A stretch of 64,000 bases of DNA, from assembly GCA_024707075.1 (NCBI GenBank), contig JANQAK010000003.1:434001-498000 (forward strand), read 5' to 3'. A model generated the notes under the pieces. That model worked only from the letters and a program-made list of their open reading frames with translations, searched no databases and was not told the origin of the DNA. Shown here piece after piece: positions 35,530-44,951 of the stretch. How positions within the stretch are numbered: position 1 is the first letter of the stretch; each line of letters begins with the position of its first letter. The position numbers were made by a program, and so were the translations under genes. This DNA is from Afipia sp. (GTDB lineage Bacteria > Pseudomonadota > Alphaproteobacteria > Rhizobiales > Xanthobacteraceae).

Positions 35530-36723
35530 ATGTCGAAAAAACTGCTGATAACAATGACGGCGTCGCTTGCGATGACCGCGGCTGCATTTGCCGCCGATGC
35601 GCCGGGCGTGACCGCCACCGAGATCAAGATCGGGGCCACCTATCCGTTCAGCGGACCGGCCTCGCCGCTGGGCGCGACCGGCAAGGCGACCATCGCCTTC
35701 ATCAATTCCGTGAACGACCGCGGCGGCGTCAACGGCCGCAAGATCAACTACATCACCTATGACGACGCCTACAGCCCGCCGAAGGCGGTGGAACACACCC
35801 GCAAGCTGGTCGAAAGCGACGAGGTGGCCTTCCTGTTCGGCCCGCTCGGCACGCCGGCGATGTCCGCCACCATCAAGTACGTCAACGCCAAGAAGGTGCC
35901 GCATGCCTTCATCGTCACCGGCGCGACCAAGTTCACCGACATCAAGGAATACCCGTTCACCACCACGGCGCTGCCCAGCTACGACACCGAGGGCAAGATC
36001 TACGCAAAGTATTTCCGCAGCCAGCTTCCCGCCGCCAAGGTCGGAATCCTTTATCAGAACGACGACCTCGGCAAGGATTTCGTCGCCGCGTTCAAGGCGG
36101 TCTACAAGGAGGCGTTTGCCGACAAGGTCACGGCGCTGGCCTATGAAGTCTCCGATCCGACGGTGGATTCCCAGATCGTGAACCTGAAAGCTGCCGCGCC
36201 GGAAGCGCTCCTGATCGCCGGCACGCCGAAATTCGCGGCGCAGGCGCTGCGCAAGATCAACGAGATGGAATGGAAGCCGCTGATCGTCCTCAACACGGTC
36301 GGTGCCTCGATCGCGGCGACCTTCGTTCCGGTCGGGCTGGACAAGGTGACCGGCGTCGTCTCCGCCGCGTTCTTCAAGGACCCCGCCGACCCGAAATGGA
36401 AGGACGACAAGGGCGTGCAGGACTACATCGCCTTCTTCCGCAAGTACCTGCCGGGCGCCGACATCGCCGACTCGAACTACACCTTCGGCACCCAGCAGGG
36501 CATGATCCTCGAACAATTGCTGAAACAGTGCGGCAATGATCTCTCGCGCGAGAACATCCTGAAGCAATCCAAGAGCTTCAAGGATTTCGTGCTGCCGACG
36601 GCCCTGCCCGGCGTCAAGGTCAACACCAGCGAAACGTCGAGCCAGGCCTATACGCAGCTTCAATTGCAGCGCTGGAACGGCAAGAGCTGGGACCAGTTCG
36701 GCGAGGTCATGAAGGCCGACTGA
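35530..36723 (+). CDS. Periplasmic substrate-binding protein, branched-chain amino acid type ABC transporter
   Basis: A 397-residue exported receptor of the Peripla_BP_6 (LivJ-like) family. The signal peptide is LLITMTASLAMTAAAFA. The core starts GVTATEIKIGATYPFSGPAS and contains INSVNDRGGVNGRKI and DPTVDSQIVNLKAAAPEALL. In Rhizobiales such receptors often take aromatic acids or amides; the ligand is not predictable. No permease or ATPase genes flank it, so it is an orphan that probably shares a transporter elsewhere. A good Shine-Dalgarno (GAAGGAGACG) precedes the ATG, and a terminator follows. Confidence 0.92.
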   Translation: MSKKLLITMTASLAMTAAAFAADAPGVTATEIKIGATYPFSGPASPLGATGKATIAFINSVNDRGGVNGRKINYITYDDAYSPPKAVEHTRKLVESDEVAFLFGPLGTPAMSATIKYVNAKKVPHAFIVTGATKFTDIKEYPFTTTALPSYDTEGKIYAKYFRSQLPAAKVGILYQNDDLGKDFVAAFKAVYKEAFADKVTALAYEVSDPTVDSQIVNLKAAAPEALLIAGTPKFAAQALRKINEMEWKPLIVLNTVGASIAATFVPVGLDKVTGVVSAAFFKDPADPKWKDDKGVQDYIAFFRKYLPGADIADSNYTFGTQQGMILEQLLKQCGNDLSRENILKQSKSFKDFVLPTALPGVKVNTSETSSQAYTQLQLQRWNGKSWDQFGEVMKAD

Positions 36724-36753
36724 TCCGGTTTCACCGTCCGGCATCCGACGGTT

Positions 36754-36785
36754 GCAGTGCTGCGTACATCCGCAGCACTGCTTTT
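36754..36785 (+). terminator. Rho-independent terminator after the binding-protein gene
   Basis: An 11-bp perfect stem GCAGTGCTGCG (36754-36764) with CGCAGCACTGC (36771-36781), loop TACATC, then TTTT. It lies about 30 bases after the stop codon at 36723. Confidence 0.88.
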
Positions 36786-36877
36786 GGCCGATCCGGCCTT
36801 TGGGGCGGACTATCCACTGATGGCGGAAAAGTACGCCGGATAGCCGCACCGATCGGTTCTGACAGGAGATTTTGGAA

Positions 36878-37129
36878 TCAGGGCGTCGCGATGGTCCGCG
36901 AGGCCTCTTCCCGTCCCATCGGGACGCAGACCTTCTTGCGGCGGAGCGCGCCCAGCGCGCCCGTGACCTTGAGCACCTTGCCGACGCCGCAGGCGCCGTT
37001 GTCGACGTAGACAACCGACCACGGCGACAGGAAATACGGCTCTCTTTTCAGAAAATTCGGCGTCAACTCCTGCGCCATGCAAGGCGCGGAGACTGCACAA
37101 AGAAGTGCAAGGGCGACGACGGTACGCAT
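36878..37129 (-). CDS. Small exported protein, paralogue of the protein at 46030
   Basis: An 83-residue protein with a signal peptide (VVALALLCAVSAPCMAQ) and a short C-terminal domain with two Cys (VVYVDNGACGVGKVLKVTGA; RRKKVCVPMGR). The ATG at 37129 is preferred over the one at 37138, because AAGGG lies nine bases upstream of the former and abuts the latter. The domain matches the protein at 46030-46299 (VYVDDGSCPAGQIKEIAG; RTRKCVDR) and probably forms a small disulfide-bonded periplasmic family (DUF6719-like, from memory). Confidence 0.7.
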   Translation of the reverse strand: MRTVVALALLCAVSAPCMAQELTPNFLKREPYFLSPWSVVYVDNGACGVGKVLKVTGALGALRRKKVCVPMGREEASRTIATP

Positions 37130-37160
37130 AACGCTCATCCCTTAAGCCGGCGACGTTTAC

Positions 37161-37278
37161 AATGCGCCGTTTCCGTGAATGTTCCAAGACGCTTCACGCG
37201 CCACGCTGATATTTTTTGCGGCACGCCTTACGTCCGTATCACGCGCAGGTTTCGGAACGGTGTATCGCGCCGCGCATT
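37161..37278. promoter_or_regulatory. Paired divergent EcfG-like promoter candidates
   Basis: On the plus strand, GGAAC (37254-37258), 16 bases, CATT (37275-37278) end 27 bases before the ATG at 37306. On the minus strand, GGAAC (37185-37181), 16 bases, CATT (37164-37161) end 31 bases before the ATG at 37129. Both have the EcfG -35 motif and correct spacing but CATT in place of CGTT at -10. Two mirrored hits at suitable distances are suggestive only. Confidence 0.35.
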
Positions 37279-37305
37279 GGACCTCCGTCATCAACGGAGG
37301 TTCTC

Positions 37306-37629
37306 ATGCGACGAAAAATGCTTCTGACGGCACTGGCGGCGGCGGCTATCGCCAGCTCGACCCTCGCGGCGGCGGCCCAGACGGCTCCGCCCTCCTCTCC
37401 CGGCGGCACCGCCGCCGGTTCGCCGGGCGTATCGCCGGCCACTCCGCCCGCCGTTGCCCCGGCGCCGGGGAGCACGACGGGCAGCAACACCAGCGGCGTC
37501 AATCAGCCCGGCGTACCGAACACCTCGACGCCGGGATCGATCGGGACCGGCGCGTCCCCGAGCGGGCTGCCCGGCGACAGTCCGTCCAACCCCGGCTATC
37601 CCGGCCCGGTCGGGAGCCCAAGCCGCTGA
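37306..37629 (+). CDS. Small exported Pro/Gly/Ser-rich protein
   Basis: A 107-residue protein with signal peptide (LLTALAAAAIASSTLAAAAQ) and a mature part made almost wholly of Pro, Gly, Ser, Thr and Ala (GSTTGSNTSGVNQPGVPNTS). It is probably disordered and periplasmic or surface-exposed. CGGAGG lies before the ATG at 37306. No family assigned. It is divergent from the small Cys-containing protein at 37129 and may share its stress-type promoter. Confidence 0.7.
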   Translation: MRRKMLLTALAAAAIASSTLAAAAQTAPPSSPGGTAAGSPGVSPATPPAVAPAPGSTTGSNTSGVNQPGVPNTSTPGSIGTGASPSGLPGDSPSNPGYPGPVGSPSR

Positions 37630-37778
37630 GGACCCGAAAATGAAGCGGCCCCCTGCGAGACAGGGGCCTTCGGCTTCCCCGGACGGATGGGCCGCCACGG
37701 CTGACAGAACCGCGTGACTCACGCAAAGACCGGCGCAGTTCGGGAGAACCGACGCCGGTCGCACATGAAAACGCGGGA

Positions 37779-38978
37779 CTATTCGGTCTTGGTCGTGGTG
37801 TTCGAACTGGTGCGGGGCGTGCCGTCCTTGCCCGCGCCCGCGATGCGGACCGCATCGCCGTCCGCGATGCCGTCGAGCGGCGTCACGATGATGCGGTCGT
37901 CGGCCGCGAGGCCCGTGGCGATCTCGATCTCGCGGCCAAGGTCGCGGGCGATCGTCACATTCTTGAACAGCACCTTGTCGCCGGGGCTGACGGTGGCGAC
38001 ACGCAGCCCGCTGTTGTTGAAGATCAGCGCGCTCGCCGGAATGCTGAGCGGCTGGACGTCGCGCGTCAATGCCAGCTTGACGTTGGCATAGGCGCCCGGA
38101 CGCAGTTCGTTGTTGGGATTTTCGATGGCAAGCTGCATCCGCGTGGTGCCGGACGAAATATCGACCGACTGCGCCGACGCCTCAACGGTGGCCGGGAACG
38201 TGCGTCCGGCATATTCCGGAACCGAGACGATCGCCTTCGCGCCGATCTTGATGCCCGGCAGATAGCTCTGCGGCACGTTGACGTAGAGCCGCAGTTTCTT
38301 GACGTCGGACACCACGAACATCGCGGCGCCCGAACCGGTGCCGCCGTTGATGAGCGCGCCGACATCGGTGTTGCGCTCGGTGACGACGCCGTCGAACGGC
38401 GCGGTGACGGTCTTGTAGCTGGCGAGCGCCTCGAGCCGCTGCACGTTCGCCTGCATCGAATTGACCTGCGCTTCCTTGCTGGCGAGGTCCGCCGAGCGCT
38501 CGTCGATTTCCTGCTGCGACACGAAGTTCGAGGCCAGCAGCGTCTTGCGCCGCGCCAGCGTCGCCGCCGACAGCTTGGCCGCGGCCTGCGCGTTGGTGAG
38601 ATCGGCGCGCGCCTGCAACAACTGCTGGTCGAGATCGGGCGCCTCGATTTCCGCGAGCGTCTGGCCGGACTTCACCGGAGTGCCGATGTCGACATTCCAG
38701 GTCTTCAGGTAACCGCTGACGCGCGCAAAGATCGGCGCGCGCGAGTAAGCCTCCAGCCGGCCCGGCAGGTCGAGCGTGGCGTTGAGCGGCTTGGTGCCGG
38801 GCAGCGTCACCGCGACCGAAGGCACCGCCTGCGCATCGGTCCACTCGCGCAATTTCACATCGCCGTTCGAGCGCGTGATGATGCCGGTGGTGACCACAGC
38901 CGCAAGCACGCCGATGGCGACAGCGCCGTAGAGCCGGATCTTGCGCGGCGAAACGGACGGGGTCTTGTCAGGTTGCAT
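37779..38978 (-). CDS. RND efflux periplasmic adaptor (membrane fusion protein)
   Basis: A 399-residue HlyD/AcrA-type adaptor linking the RND pump to an outer-membrane channel. It has one N-terminal membrane anchor (LYGAVAIGVLAAVVTTGII), the lipoyl/coiled-coil region (ARVSGYLKTWNVDIGTPVKS; TLARRKTLLASNFVSQQEID), and the beta-barrel part (VTAPFDGVVTERNTDVGALI). The ATG at 38978 overlaps the stop of the permease gene by 11 bases, so translation is probably coupled. The adaptor lies downstream of the pump, the reverse of the usual order. No outer-membrane factor gene is nearby. Confidence 0.93.
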   Translation of the reverse strand: MQPDKTPSVSPRKIRLYGAVAIGVLAAVVTTGIITRSNGDVKLREWTDAQAVPSVAVTLPGTKPLNATLDLPGRLEAYSRAPIFARVSGYLKTWNVDIGTPVKSGQTLAEIEAPDLDQQLLQARADLTNAQAAAKLSAATLARRKTLLASNFVSQQEIDERSADLASKEAQVNSMQANVQRLEALASYKTVTAPFDGVVTERNTDVGALINGGTGSGAAMFVVSDVKKLRLYVNVPQSYLPGIKIGAKAIVSVPEYAGRTFPATVEASAQSVDISSGTTRMQLAIENPNNELRPGAYANVKLALTRDVQPLSIPASALIFNNSGLRVATVSPGDKVLFKNVTIARDLGREIEIATGLAADDRIIVTPLDGIADGDAVRIAGAGKDGTPRTSSNTTTKTE

Positions 38979-41900
38979 AAACGATCTCCGGCGCCGTCGC
39001 AGGTTTTGCGGGCTGCTTCTTGTGAACCATACTGAAAACCACAGGAACGAAAATGAGCGTAGCGGTCGTGGCAAAGATCAGGCCGCCGATCACCGCGCGT
39101 CCGAGCGGAGCATTCTGCTCGCCGCCCTCGCCGAGACCGAGCGCCATCGGCGTCATGCCGATAATCATCGCCAGCGCGGTCATCAGCACCGGACGGAAGC
39201 GGACGAAGCCCGCATCCAGCGCGGCGGCGAGCGGATCGCCGAGTTCGTCATAGCGCTCGCGGGCGAACGCAATGACCAGCACGGAGTTGGCGGTCGCGAC
39301 ACCCATGCACATGATCGCGCCGGTGAGCGCCGGCACCGACAGCGTGGTGTGGGTCGCAAACAACATCCAGACGATTCCGGCGAGAGCGGCGGGCAGCGCG
39401 GACACGATCACGAACGGATCGGACCATGACTGGAAGTTCACGACGATCAGCAGATAGATCAGCACGATCGCGCCGAGCAGACCGAACAGCAAGCCCGCGA
39501 AGGCGCTGTTCATGGTCTGCACCTGACCGAGCAGGGCGACGGTGCTGCCCCTCGGCAGGTCCTTGGCGGTCTCGTCCAGGATCTTGCGGATGTCCGTCGA
39601 CAGCGAGCCGAGGTCACGGCCCTGCGGCGTGGCGTAGATCTGGATCAGGGTCTGGATGTCGTATTGCGACACCACCGCGCTTGATGTCGAGCGCGAGATG
39701 TTGGCGATGCCGCCGAGCATCGGCGAGGCCGCCGCGCCCGCGGCGGTGATCGGCAGCGCTTCCAGCTTGCTCAAGGAATCGATCTGGTACTGCGGCGTCT
39801 GCATCACGATGGAATAGGACACGCCGTTGTCGTAGTTGAGGAAGTAGGTCGGCGCCACCTGCGAACTGCCGGCAAGGTTCACCACCATGCTGTTGGTGAC
39901 GTCGCGCGCCGTGAGGCCGACATACTGCGCGCGGGTGCGGTCGACATCGACGTTGAAGCCCGGATTATTCGGCGACTGCTGGATGCGCGCGTCGGCAATG
40001 CCCGGGATGAGACGGATCCGCCGCAGGATGTCGTTGGCGTACTTGTAGTTCGCGGCGACGTTGGCGCCCCTGATCTGGAGATCGATCGGCGCCGGCGCGC
40101 CAAAGTTCAGGATCTGGCTGACGATGTCGGCTGGCAGGAACGCGAACGACACGCCGGGGAATTCGCGCGGCAGCCTCTCGCGCAGCTCGCGGACATAGTC
40201 CTCGGTCGGCTTGTGATCTTCCCTCAGCTTGATCTGGATGTCGCCATCCTGCGGACCAATCACGCCGGTGTTGTTGTAGGTGAGATTGATGCCCGAGATC
40301 GGCATGCCGATGTTATCGGCCATCGTCTCGATCTGATCCGGCGGGATGATCTGGCGGATCGCCTTCTGGATATCCGCCAGCCGGTTCGCCGTTTCCTCGA
40401 CGCGGGTGCCGACCTGCGTGCGAACGTGCAGCAGAATCTGGCCGGTATCCACCGAGGGGAAGAAGTTGCGGCCGAGGAACGGCACCAGCAGGAATGACAC
40501 CGCGACGAAGGCCATGAAGCCCGTCACGAAGACCTTGCGGTGGCCGAGCGCCATTTCCAGCAGGCTGTGATAGCCCGCCCTCAGTTTTTCGAAGCGGGCC
40601 TCGAACCCGCGCTGGAACGCCACCAGCGGATTGCGCGTGGGCGGCCTCTCCTCGCCCTCCCCGTGATGGACGTGCTTGTGCAGCAGGTATTTCGCCATCG
40701 TCGGCACCAGCGTGCGCGACAGGATGAACGACCAGATCATGGCGAACATCACCGCTTCGGCCATCGGCACGAACAGGAAGCGCGACACGCCGGTGAGGAA
40801 GAACATCGGCACGAACACGATGCAGATGCAGAGCAGCGAGACGAAGGCCGGCGTTACGATCTGACGCGCGCCGTCGAGGATCGACTCCTCGACCTCCTTG
40901 CCCTGCTCCAGATGCCAGTTGATGTTCTCGATGGTCACCGTTGCGTCATCCACCAGGATGCCGACCGCGAGCGCAAGACCGCCCAGTGTCATGATGTTGA
41001 GCGTCTCGCCGACCGCCGCGAGGCAGATGATCGCGCCGAGCACCGAGAGCGGGATCGAGATCGCGATGATGACGGTCGAGCGCCAGCTTCCGAGAAACAG
41101 CAGGATCATGACGCTGGTCAGGGCGGCGGCGAGCACGCCCTCGAAGGCGACGCCGGCGATGGCGCCGCGCACGAAGATCGACTGATCGCCGAGCAGATTG
41201 ACCCGGAGCGACTCCGGCATCTGGTCCTTGACGGCGACAATCTTCTGCTTGATGCCGGAAATGATGTCGAGGGTCGAGGTCGCGCCCGCCTTCAGCACCA
41301 TCATCAGCACGGAACGGTTGCCGTCGACGTGGACAATATTGGTCTGCGGCGGATTGCCGTCGCGGACCTGCGCCACGTCGCGAATATAAACTGTCGCCCC
41401 GTTGACGACCTTGATCGGCAGGCCGCCGAGTTCCTCGATCTTCAATGGCGAGTTGTTGAGCTGGATGTTGTACTCGAAATTGCCGATCTTCTGGGTGCCG
41501 ACCGGGGTAATCAGGTTCTGCGCGGCGAGCGCGTTGGCGACATCCTGCCCCGAGAGGCCGAGCGCCTGCATCGCCGCGGGATTGATATCGATCTGGATCT
41601 GGCGCTGCTTGCCGCCGAACGGCCACGGGATCGCCGCCCCCGGCACGGTGACCAGCGGCGTCCGCAACTGGTTTGTCGCGATGTCGAACATGTTCTGTTC
41701 GGTCAGCCCCTCGCCCGCCAGCGCAAGCTGGATGATCGGCACCGTCGATGCGCTGTAGTTGAGGATCAGCGGCGGGGTCGCGCCCGGCGGCAACTGCTTG
41801 AGCATCGTCTGCGAAATGGCCGTGACCTGCGCATTGGCGGTGCGAATGTCGACGTTCGGCTGGAAGAAGATCTTGATGACGCCGTAGGTGTTGTAGGAAT

Positions 41901-42153
41901 TGGCGACGATGTGCTCGATGTCGTTGACGGTCGTGGTCAGCGCGCGCTGGAACGGCGTGACGATGCGGCCCGACATCTGGTCCGGCGGCAGGCCGGTGTA
42001 CTGCCACACCACGCCGATCACGGGAATCCTGATTTCAGGGAAGATGTCGGTCGGCGTCCGCAGGGCCGCGAGCGGGCCTACGATCAGAAGAAGAAGGGCC
42101 AGCACGACGAAAGTATAGGGTCGGCTGAGAGCAATTCGGACCAGCGCATTCAT
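38968..42153 (-). CDS. RND efflux transporter permease (HAE1-like)
   Basis: A 1,061-residue inner-membrane proton antiporter pumping drugs or other compounds from the periplasm. Two RND halves are present with about 12 membrane segments. Key features: N-terminal IRIPVIGVVWQYTGLPPDQM, the proton-relay Asp pair in LAVGILVDDATVTIENI in segment 4, and the second-half sequence PALTGAIMCMGVATANSVLV. The last part reads GLIFATTATLIFVPVVFSM. Substrate unknown. It forms an operon with the adaptor encoded after it. The long open frame on the opposite strand (40540-42366) is a codon-bias shadow. Confidence 0.95.
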   Translation of the reverse strand: MNALVRIALSRPYTFVVLALLLLIVGPLAALRTPTDIFPEIRIPVIGVVWQYTGLPPDQMSGRIVTPFQRALTTTVNDIEHIVANSYNTYGVIKIFFQPNVDIRTANAQVTAISQTMLKQLPPGATPPLILNYSASTVPIIQLALAGEGLTEQNMFDIATNQLRTPLVTVPGAAIPWPFGGKQRQIQIDINPAAMQALGLSGQDVANALAAQNLITPVGTQKIGNFEYNIQLNNSPLKIEELGGLPIKVVNGATVYIRDVAQVRDGNPPQTNIVHVDGNRSVLMMVLKAGATSTLDIISGIKQKIVAVKDQMPESLRVNLLGDQSIFVRGAIAGVAFEGVLAAALTSVMILLFLGSWRSTVIIAISIPLSVLGAIICLAAVGETLNIMTLGGLALAVGILVDDATVTIENINWHLEQGKEVEESILDGARQIVTPAFVSLLCICIVFVPMFFLTGVSRFLFVPMAEAVMFAMIWSFILSRTLVPTMAKYLLHKHVHHGEGEERPPTRNPLVAFQRGFEARFEKLRAGYHSLLEMALGHRKVFVTGFMAFVAVSFLLVPFLGRNFFPSVDTGQILLHVRTQVGTRVEETANRLADIQKAIRQIIPPDQIETMADNIGMPISGINLTYNNTGVIGPQDGDIQIKLREDHKPTEDYVRELRERLPREFPGVSFAFLPADIVSQILNFGAPAPIDLQIRGANVAANYKYANDILRRIRLIPGIADARIQQSPNNPGFNVDVDRTRAQYVGLTARDVTNSMVVNLAGSSQVAPTYFLNYDNGVSYSIVMQTPQYQIDSLSKLEALPITAAGAAASPMLGGIANISRSTSSAVVSQYDIQTLIQIYATPQGRDLGSLSTDIRKILDETAKDLPRGSTVALLGQVQTMNSAFAGLLFGLLGAIVLIYLLIVVNFQSWSDPFVIVSALPAALAGIVWMLFATHTTLSVPALTGAIMCMGVATANSVLVIAFARERYDELGDPLAAALDAGFVRFRPVLMTALAMIIGMTPMALGLGEGGEQNAPLGRAVIGGLIFATTATLIFVPVVFSMVHKKQPAKPATAPEIVYAT

Positions 42154-42355
42154 ATCGGACTTTTCTCGGTCATCTTGGGCGCAACAGTGCTCCCTCAGGA
42201 AAGACCTGTTCTCTTGACGCTTTTTTCTCTTCCGGCTGATCTACCCGAATCGGGGCAGTTTGCGCAACGCCGCAAAGCTCACAGTCGCTTGTTCAGGCGA
42301 AGAAATCCGCCAGAAATGGGGGTTTTTGCTGTCATTGTTCCAGATCAACAGACCG

Positions 42356-42754
42356 TCAGAGGATGAGCTGGGTCTGGGTCACGACCGCGACCAGCCGGCC
42401 CTCCCCGGTCTCCAGCCGGGTTTGCCAGACCTGAGTCCGCCGCCCGATGTGAACCGGGGTCGCGGTCGCCCGGACGGTCGAGCCGGCTTTCGCAGCCCCC
42501 GTGAAGTTGGTTTTGCTCTCGATGGTGGTGGTGCCCTTGGCGTCGGGCGGCAGGTTGATGACGGTTGCGGCGGCTCCCACGGAATCCGCAAAGGCCATCA
42601 CCGCGCCGCCGTGAATGGAGCCGCCGACGGTGCAGAGGTCCTCACGCACCACCATCGTCGCCACCACCTTGTCCTTGGCCGCCTCGACAAAGGTGACGCC
42701 CATCAGGACTGCCAGCGGCATCGGCCGCGACTGGATCATCTCAAGCAGGGTCAT
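42356..42754 (-). CDS. PaaI-family hotdog-fold thioesterase
   Basis: A 132-residue acyl-CoA thioesterase candidate. The hotdog helix with GGSIHGGAVMAFADSVGAAA is the PaaI-type active-site region, followed by TIESKTNFTGAAKAGSTVRA. PaaI-type enzymes hydrolyse aromatic or other acyl-CoA esters; no phenylacetate genes are nearby, so the substrate is unknown. It lies 100 bases downstream of the M20 gene on the same strand. Confidence 0.88.
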   Translation of the reverse strand: MTLLEMIQSRPMPLAVLMGVTFVEAAKDKVVATMVVREDLCTVGGSIHGGAVMAFADSVGAAATVINLPPDAKGTTTIESKTNFTGAAKAGSTVRATATPVHIGRRTQVWQTRLETGEGRLVAVVTQTQLIL

Positions 42755-42855
42755 TGCTCCTGTTCCTTCAGTTCATGCAATGGATGAAGTGAAAACGCCG
42801 GAATGCAGCGCGATCCGGTCTTAAAGTCATGGATGAAGAAGCTGCCCGGCGCGGT

Positions 42856-44148
42856 TCACGCGGCTTCCACGCCACACCACTCCGCCACGAACAGCGCGAT
42901 GGCCCGCGTCGTCTTGCGCAGCGATTCGATCTCGACCCGCTCGTTGAAGCCGTGCATCGCCTCGGCATTCGCCCCGAAGCACAGACTGGGGATGCCGGCG
43001 TTGAGGCCGTAGAAGCGCGTGTCGGTCAGCGCGGTGAAGGCCAGCTCCTTCATGGGGCCGCCGTAGACCGCGTCATACGCATGGCGCAGGACGGCTTCGG
43101 ACTCCTCCCCGCCGGTCAGTTCATATCCTTCCGAGAGAAAGCCCGACCATTCCACGACGGGCGGGTTCTGCGACAGGAACGGATGGGTCTTCGCTGCGGC
43201 CTGCACGCAGGCCACGATCTCGGCCTGATGGTCCGCGATCGGCCAGCCCGGCAGCACCGCGATCCGGCAATCGACATCGCACCATGCCGGCACCGACGAG
43301 GCCCAGTCGCCGCCCTTGATGATGCCGGGATTGAAGTTGATCGGATGCTTCACGACCCTGAAATGCCTGTCGCTAGTTGCGCGTCTGTTCCATTCCTCTT
43401 CCAGCCCTTCAAGCGCCTGAAGCAGATGATAAGCCGCCTTGATGGCGTTGGCGCCGATGCCCGCCTCATAGACATGCGCCGGCTTGCCCCGCACCTTGAG
43501 CCGGAACCAGATCACGCCGACCTGCGAGCGCACCAGCCTGCCGTTGGTCGGCTCAGGGATGAAGCAGCAGTCGGCGCGATAGCCACGCTGCACAGTGGAG
43601 AGCGCGCCGACGCCGGTGCTCTCCTCCTCGATCACGGACTGAAAATGAATCCGCGCGGTCGGCCTGAGGCCCGCCGCGCGCAACGCATCGAGCGCGTAGA
43701 GCGCGGCGATGGTGCCGGACTTCATGTCGCCCGCGCCGCGTCCGTAAAGCCAGCCGTCCCTGATCGTTGGAGAGAACGGCGGCGTGTCCCACATGTCGAG
43801 CGGGCCCGCGGGCACCACGTCACAATGGCCTTGCAGGATCAGCGAACGTCCGTCTTCGCGCGCCGGGCGATACGTCCCGACCACCGTGCGCGCACGGGAG
43901 AAATCGTGTTCGATCGGGCCATAGCCGCGCAGGTCTTTCAGGTCATCGGTGTCGATGTGCCAGTCGTCGACTTCGTATCCCCGCGCCCGGAGCAGACCGC
44001 CCATCATGTCCTGACACTGGCCTTCCGCGCCGCGCGTCGAGGGAATGGACGAAAACTGCATGGTGGTCTCAAGCTGCCGGTCGAAGGCATCGTCCACCGC
44101 ATCGAGAATGCGGCGCCGGGTGTCGTGTGTCGTTGCCTTGGCGTCCAT
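42856..44148 (-). CDS. M20-family metallo-deacetylase/peptidase (ArgE/DapE type)
   Basis: A 430-residue cytosolic zinc hydrolase. Zinc ligands: LQGHCDVVPAG, GRGAGDMKSGTIAA (Asp), the catalytic Glu pair in QSVIEEESTGVG and IPEPTNGRLV, with the final His probably in EAMHGFNERVE. The dimerisation (lid) domain follows, with VRGKPAHVYEAG. Members include acetylornithine deacetylase and succinyl-diaminopimelate desuccinylase; the substrate here is not determined. Confidence 0.88.
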   Translation of the reverse strand: MDAKATTHDTRRRILDAVDDAFDRQLETTMQFSSIPSTRGAEGQCQDMMGGLLRARGYEVDDWHIDTDDLKDLRGYGPIEHDFSRARTVVGTYRPAREDGRSLILQGHCDVVPAGPLDMWDTPPFSPTIRDGWLYGRGAGDMKSGTIAALYALDALRAAGLRPTARIHFQSVIEEESTGVGALSTVQRGYRADCCFIPEPTNGRLVRSQVGVIWFRLKVRGKPAHVYEAGIGANAIKAAYHLLQALEGLEEEWNRRATSDRHFRVVKHPINFNPGIIKGGDWASSVPAWCDVDCRIAVLPGWPIADHQAEIVACVQAAAKTHPFLSQNPPVVEWSGFLSEGYELTGGEESEAVLRHAYDAVYGGPMKELAFTALTDTRFYGLNAGIPSLCFGANAEAMHGFNERVEIESLRKTTRAIALFVAEWCGVEAA

Positions 44149-44259
44149 CGCGTTTCATCCCCTCGTGCGTCTGCGCGCAGATTGTCGCCAACTGTAGCCA
44201 ACTTTAGGAGGCCGTTGGAAGGGATGCGATGACGTGCAAGGTCATGATTGATGAGGCTC

Positions 44260-44283
44260 CCTCTCCCCGCTTGCGGGGAGAGG
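44260..44283. repeat. Short dispersed hairpin (CCTCTCCCC/GGGGAGAGG)
   Basis: Nine-bp arms (44260-44268 and 44275-44283) closing GCTTGC. It lacks a T tract, so it is more like the common alphaproteobacterial repeat than a terminator. It lies between the M20 gene and the downstream end of the NmrA-like gene, both on the minus strand. Confidence 0.5.
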
Positions 44284-44319
44284 TGAAGGAGGCATCTGCG
44301 CAATTCACAGAAGCGACAG

Positions 44320-44928
44320 CTAATACCCCACCGTGAACCGCTGGCGGGAATGCGCGGGCTTCTCGATTTCATCGGCCAGCGCGATGGCATAGTCCGCGAA
44401 CGAAATGCTGCTGCCGTTCGCGTTGGTCAGAAGCTGGTCCTTGCCGAGACGGAACGTGCCGGTGCGAGGACCTTCGAAGAACAGCGCCGACGGCGAGAGA
44501 AATGTCCAGTCGAGGTCTTTCTCCTGCCGCAGCAGATTGAGGAATTCGCCGCCCTTGGTGGCCTCATCCTTGTATTGCGCCGGAAATTCCGGCGTCGAGA
44601 CCAGCGTGACGCCGGGGGCGACCTCAAGGCTGCCCGCGCCGCCGACCACCAGATAGCGCTTCACCCCCGCCGCCTTCACCGCATCGATCAGCTTGCGCGG
44701 ATCGCTCTGCGAGAAATGCACGGAGCTGATGACGGCGTCGTGCCCCTTCACCAGCTTGACGAGACCGTCCTGGTCGAACACATCGCCCTTTCGCGGCGCC
44801 ACGTTCACCTGCGCCTGGATCTTCTCCGGATTGCGGACGATGGCGGTGACCTCGTGGCCACGGCGGACAAGTTCCTTGAGGATTTCCGAACCGGCTTGGC
44901 CGGTGGCTCCGATCAGTGCGATTTTCAC
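44320..44928 (-). CDS. NAD(P)-binding NmrA/YwnB-like oxidoreductase
   Basis: A 202-residue Rossmann-fold protein with the dinucleotide motif KIALIGATGQAGSEILKE, then VVGGAGSLEV and DWTFLSPSALFFEG, as in YwnB/HTD-type atypical SDRs that act as quinone reductases or redox sensors. The GTG at 44928 is preferred as start: GGAAGG lies eight bases upstream, and the ATG at 44952 would overlap the palindrome in the promoter. It is divergent from an HxlR regulator, a common arrangement suggesting regulation by it. Confidence 0.85.
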   Translation of the reverse strand: MKIALIGATGQAGSEILKELVRRGHEVTAIVRNPEKIQAQVNVAPRKGDVFDQDGLVKLVKGHDAVISSVHFSQSDPRKLIDAVKAAGVKRYLVVGGAGSLEVAPGVTLVSTPEFPAQYKDEATKGGEFLNLLRQEKDLDWTFLSPSALFFEGPRTGTFRLGKDQLLTNANGSSISFADYAIALADEIEKPAHSRQRFTVGY

Positions 44929-44951
44929 GTTTGCAACCTTCCCATGCCTCA

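Noticed and set aside
40540-42366. Plus-strand frame of 608 codons opposite the RND permease
   Set aside because: It is an Arg/His/Asp-rich shadow of the GC-biased permease gene with no domain.
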